Positions 61,956 through 64,000 of a stretch of DNA of 64,000 nt are shown in pieces. Source of the stretch: Mycobacterium terramassiliense (GTDB lineage Bacteria; Actinomycetota; Actinomycetes; Mycobacteriales; Mycobacteriaceae); the NCBI RefSeq assembly GCF_900157385.1, contig NZ_LT717699.1:230524-294523 (forward strand). The letters are read 5' to 3'. Positions within the stretch are counted from its first letter, which is position 1. Each line of letters opens with the position of its first letter. Made by a program: the position numbers and the translations under genes. The notes under the pieces were generated by a model, which saw only the letters and a list, made by a program, of their open reading frames with translations, searched no databases and was not told the DNA's origin.

Positions 61956-63122
61956 ATGCGCGTCGCCGTGGTAGCCGGGCCGGATCCCGGGCATTCGTTC
62001 CCGGCGATCGCGCTGTGCCAACGGTTCGGCGAGGCGGGCGACGAGCCCACGTTGTTCACGGGCCCGGAGTGGGTCGGCGCGGCGCGCGCCGCCGGCATCG
62101 ACGCCGTCGAGCTGGACGGGCTGACGGCCACCGACGAGGACGTCGACGCCGGCGCCCGGATCCACCGGCGCGCGGCGCGCATGGCGGTGCTCAACGTCCC
62201 GGCGCTGCGCGACCTGGCGCCCGACCTGGTGGTCTGCGACGTCATCACCGCGGGCGGCGGAATGGCCGCCGAGTTGTTGGGCATCCCGTGGATCGAGCTC
62301 AATCCCCATCCGCTGTACCTGCCGTCGAAGGGGTTGCCGCCGATCGGCAGCGGGCTGGCGCCCGGCACCGGCTTCCGCGGCCGGCTGCGCGACGCCGCGA
62401 TGCGCGCGCTGACGGCGCGGTCCTGGCGCGCCGGCATCAAGCAGCGCGCCGCCGCCCGGCTCGAGATCGGGCTGCCCGCCGTCGATCCGGGGCCGCTGCG
62501 ACGGCTGATCGCCACGCTGCCCGCCCTCGAGGTGCCGCGGCCGGACTGGCCGGAGGAGGCCGTCGTGGTGGGGCCCCTGCACTTCGAGCCGACCGATCGG
62601 GTGCTGGACATCCCGCCCGGCCACGGGCCGGTGGTGGTGGTCGCGCCGTCCACCGCGCTGACCGGGACCGCCGGGCTGGCCGAGGTCGCCCTGGACTGCC
62701 TGACGCCGGGGGACACGCTGCCGGCCGGGTCACGCCTGGTCGTGTCGCGCCTGCGCGGCGCGGACCTGACGGTGCCGCCCTGGGCGGTGGTCGGGCTGGG
62801 GCGCCAGTCGGAGCTGTTGACGCACGCCGACGTGGTGATCTGCGGCGGCGGGCACGGCATGGTGGCCAAGGCGCTGCTGTCCGGGGTGCCGCTGGTGGTC
62901 GTTCCCGGCGGCGGGGACCAGTGGGAGATGGCCAATCGGGTGGTGCGCCAGGGCAGTGGGCGGCTGATCCGGCCGCTGACCGCCGACGCGCTGGTGGCCG
63001 CGGTGGGCGACGTGCTGTCAGCGCCCGGCTATCGGCGGGCCGCGCAGCGAGCGGCCGCCGGCATCGCCGAGGTCGCCGACCCGGTGCGGGTGTGCCACCA
63101 AGCGCTGGCGCTTGCCGGCTGA
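61956..63122 (+). CDS. GT1-type glycosyltransferase (Rv2739c-like)
   Basis: A 388-aa GT-B protein. The N-terminal half VAVVAGPDPGHSFPAIALC resembles MGT-type glycosyltransferases. The C-terminal nucleotide site is VVICGGGHGMVAKALLSGVP followed by GGGDQWEMANRVVRQGSG. The acceptor is unknown. The order pspM/ephG/glycosyltransferase/DUF3046 is shared with M. tuberculosis upstream of recA. It starts at ATG 61956, 52 bp from the divergent ephG gene. Confidence 0.87.
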   Translation: MRVAVVAGPDPGHSFPAIALCQRFGEAGDEPTLFTGPEWVGAARAAGIDAVELDGLTATDEDVDAGARIHRRAARMAVLNVPALRDLAPDLVVCDVITAGGGMAAELLGIPWIELNPHPLYLPSKGLPPIGSGLAPGTGFRGRLRDAAMRALTARSWRAGIKQRAAARLEIGLPAVDPGPLRRLIATLPALEVPRPDWPEEAVVVGPLHFEPTDRVLDIPPGHGPVVVVAPSTALTGTAGLAEVALDCLTPGDTLPAGSRLVVSRLRGADLTVPPWAVVGLGRQSELLTHADVVICGGGHGMVAKALLSGVPLVVVPGGGDQWEMANRVVRQGSGRLIRPLTADALVAAVGDVLSAPGYRRAAQRAAAGIAEVADPVRVCHQALALAG

Positions 63123-63132
63123 GCCGGCTGGG

Positions 63133-63138
63133 TATGTT
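63133..63138 (+). promoter_or_regulatory. Putative -10 element of the DUF3046 gene
   Basis: TATGTT (TANNNT), 7 nt before GTG 63146. If this is the promoter, the ATG at 63134 lies inside it and is not the start. Confidence 0.4.
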
Positions 63139-63145
63139 GGCTGAC

Positions 63146-63340
63146 GTGCGGCTGACGGAGTTCAACGAACGGGTCGTCTTGCGCTTTGGCGCCACCTATG
63201 GCCCGTCGGTGCTGGAAGATCACGTGCTGACCAGCTTCGACGGTCGCACCGCCGCGCAGGCGATCGACGACGGCGTCGAGCCCCGCGACGTCTGGCGCGC
63301 GCTGTGCCTCGACTTCGACGTGCCGCGCGACCAGTGGTGA
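63146..63340 (+). CDS. DUF3046 family protein (Rv2738c-like)
   Basis: A 64-aa protein VRLTEFNERVVLRFGATYG with SFDGRTAAQAIDDGVEPRDV and WRALCLDFDVPRDQW, the entire DUF3046 pattern. Members lie directly upstream of recA/recX in mycobacteria. Function is unknown. GTG 63146 is taken as the start because TATGTT lies 7 nt upstream; ATG 63134 would add four residues. Confidence 0.82.
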   Translation: MRLTEFNERVVLRFGATYGPSVLEDHVLTSFDGRTAAQAIDDGVEPRDVWRALCLDFDVPRDQW

Positions 63341-63347
63341 GCCCGCC

Positions 63348-64000
63348 TCAACGCCGGTGGGACCGCCGGTCCCGCCGGAACACGCAGTCGCCGCACACGG
63401 ACCGCCCAGGCACGCGGTAGAACAGGCAGCAGCTGTGCCGCCGGAACGCGAGATGCGGGCCGGTGACCACGCCGGAGCCGGCCAGCACGCCGCTGTCCAG
63501 CAATGACTCCGTCATCGCGACGATCGCGGGCCTCAGGTCCGGGCGCGCGACGAGCAGTGCCCGGGCCGCGCCGACGAGCGCCGATGCGATGTTGCCGGCC
63601 AGCAGGGCGGGCGCCAGCTTGACCCGCAGCCCCGCGGCGAAGGGGTTCATGTGCTGTTTGACCACGACGCGGTACAGCAACTTCGCCGACGGCGGGTCGG
63701 CCGCCCGCCCGAGGGGTTCGGGCATCCGCAGCTGCGCCCCGTCGTCGGCGCGCTGCAGGTCGTTGAGGTCCGGAACGACGCCGTGGCCCAGTGCGCACGC
63801 GAGCACCGGCGACCACAACCGGGTGGCGTGGCCGAGGTGCACCAGCGAGGCGCCGATCCGCAGGTCCGACGTGTGATACCGCCGGGCGGTGGTGTCGATC
63901 AAATCGGTGAAGCCGTCGGTGTAGGCCTGCTTGACCGGATGCCAACCCGCCGGTTCGCCACCTACCGTGAGCGCGAAAAAGCCTTTGTAGGAAGATATTT
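63348..64000 (-). CDS. FhuF-like (2Fe-2S)-binding protein, N-terminus outside the window
   Basis: The frame is open to the right edge (in-frame upstream residues include SSYKGFFALTVGGEPAGWHP), so at least 217 residues are present and the start lies beyond 64000; the TTG at 63902 is not the start. The C-terminal RRHSCCLFYRVPGRSVCGDC carries the CC-x10-C-x2-C cluster motif of FhuF ferric-siderophore reductases. A role in reductive iron release from siderophores is inferred. Convergent with the DUF3046 gene. Confidence 0.75.
   Translation of the reverse strand, partial: ISSYKGFFALTVGGEPAGWHPVKQAYTDGFTDLIDTTARRYHTSDLRIGASLVHLGHATRLWSPVLACALGHGVVPDLNDLQRADDGAQLRMPEPLGRAADPPSAKLLYRVVVKQHMNPFAAGLRVKLAPALLAGNIASALVGAARALLVARPDLRPAIVAMTESLLDSGVLAGSGVVTGPHLAFRRHSCCLFYRVPGRSVCGDCVFRRDRRSHRR

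Overview
The window is high-GC actinobacterial DNA with dense, overlapping genes, many GTG starts and ATGA/GTGA stop-start overlaps. Gene content and order place it in Mycobacterium. The backbone follows the M. tuberculosis infB-to-recA region (about Rv2839c to Rv2738c, compared from memory). A single-chain long-chain acyl-CoA carboxylase of the type described from M. avium subsp. paratuberculosis and a GPL-type glycosyltransferase suggest a slow grower near the M. avium complex. That species-level call is inference.

Layout. 1-3.7 kb: infB (5' end missing), rbfA and nrnA, followed by a 58-bp tandem repeat. 3.9-8.5 kb: a secreted Cys-rich protein and echA16 (minus), a DUF2277/DUF1802 pair (plus), a 54-bp tandem repeat, a CocE-type hydrolase and a lipoprotein (minus). 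M. tuberculosis carries its CRISPR-Cas locus and many toxin-antitoxin genes between echA16 and the hydrolase; none are here. 8.7-13.8 kb: metallophosphoesterase, pptT, truB, ltp1, fadE21. 13.8-20.9 kb: sirR (minus), ribF, rpsO, pnp, pepR, nitronate monooxygenase. 21-30 kb: ald (minus), then a catabolic accessory block of flavin monooxygenase, diiron-like hydrolase, epoxide-hydrolase-like protein, GNAT, TetR, Rieske oxygenase, DapB-like dehydrogenase and a REP13E12/HNH protein. 30.3-32 kb: dapB operon. 32-43.2 kb: a lipid block of thioesterase, acyl-CoA synthetase, fused carboxylase, a secreted Gly-rich repeat protein, fabG5, two coupled acyl-CoA dehydrogenases, a PAS protein and a glycosyltransferase. 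43.2-53.3 kb: dienelactone hydrolase, thyA-dfrA, a DivIVA-like coiled coil, a YcaQ-like DNA glycosylase, hsdM-hsdS with no hsdR, thyX, dapA, RNase J. 53.3-64 kb: methyltransferase, SDR and ABM monooxygenase (minus), ftsK, argA/pgsA3 (divergent), clgR-pspA-pspM, ephG, glycosyltransferase, a DUF3046 protein and a FhuF-like Fe-S protein cut by the window end.

How the genes work together. infB, rbfA, truB, rpsO, pnp and RNase J are translation and RNA-maturation genes. thyA, dfrA and thyX make dTMP by two routes. dapA and dapB supply diaminopimelate and lysine. clgR-pspA-pspM form the envelope-stress module, preceded by a GGAAC-N18-GTT extracytoplasmic sigma promoter. The lipid block can activate fatty acids, carboxylate long-chain acyl-CoA and beta-oxidise.

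The most notable sequence-level observations are a 210-bp inverted duplication at the window's left edge that corrupts the infB N-terminus (probably an assembly fold-back), two families of tandem repeats that begin on stop codons, one copy of which supplies part of the thyA promoter, and a glycosylase whose conserved N-terminus has no ATG/GTG/TTG start.
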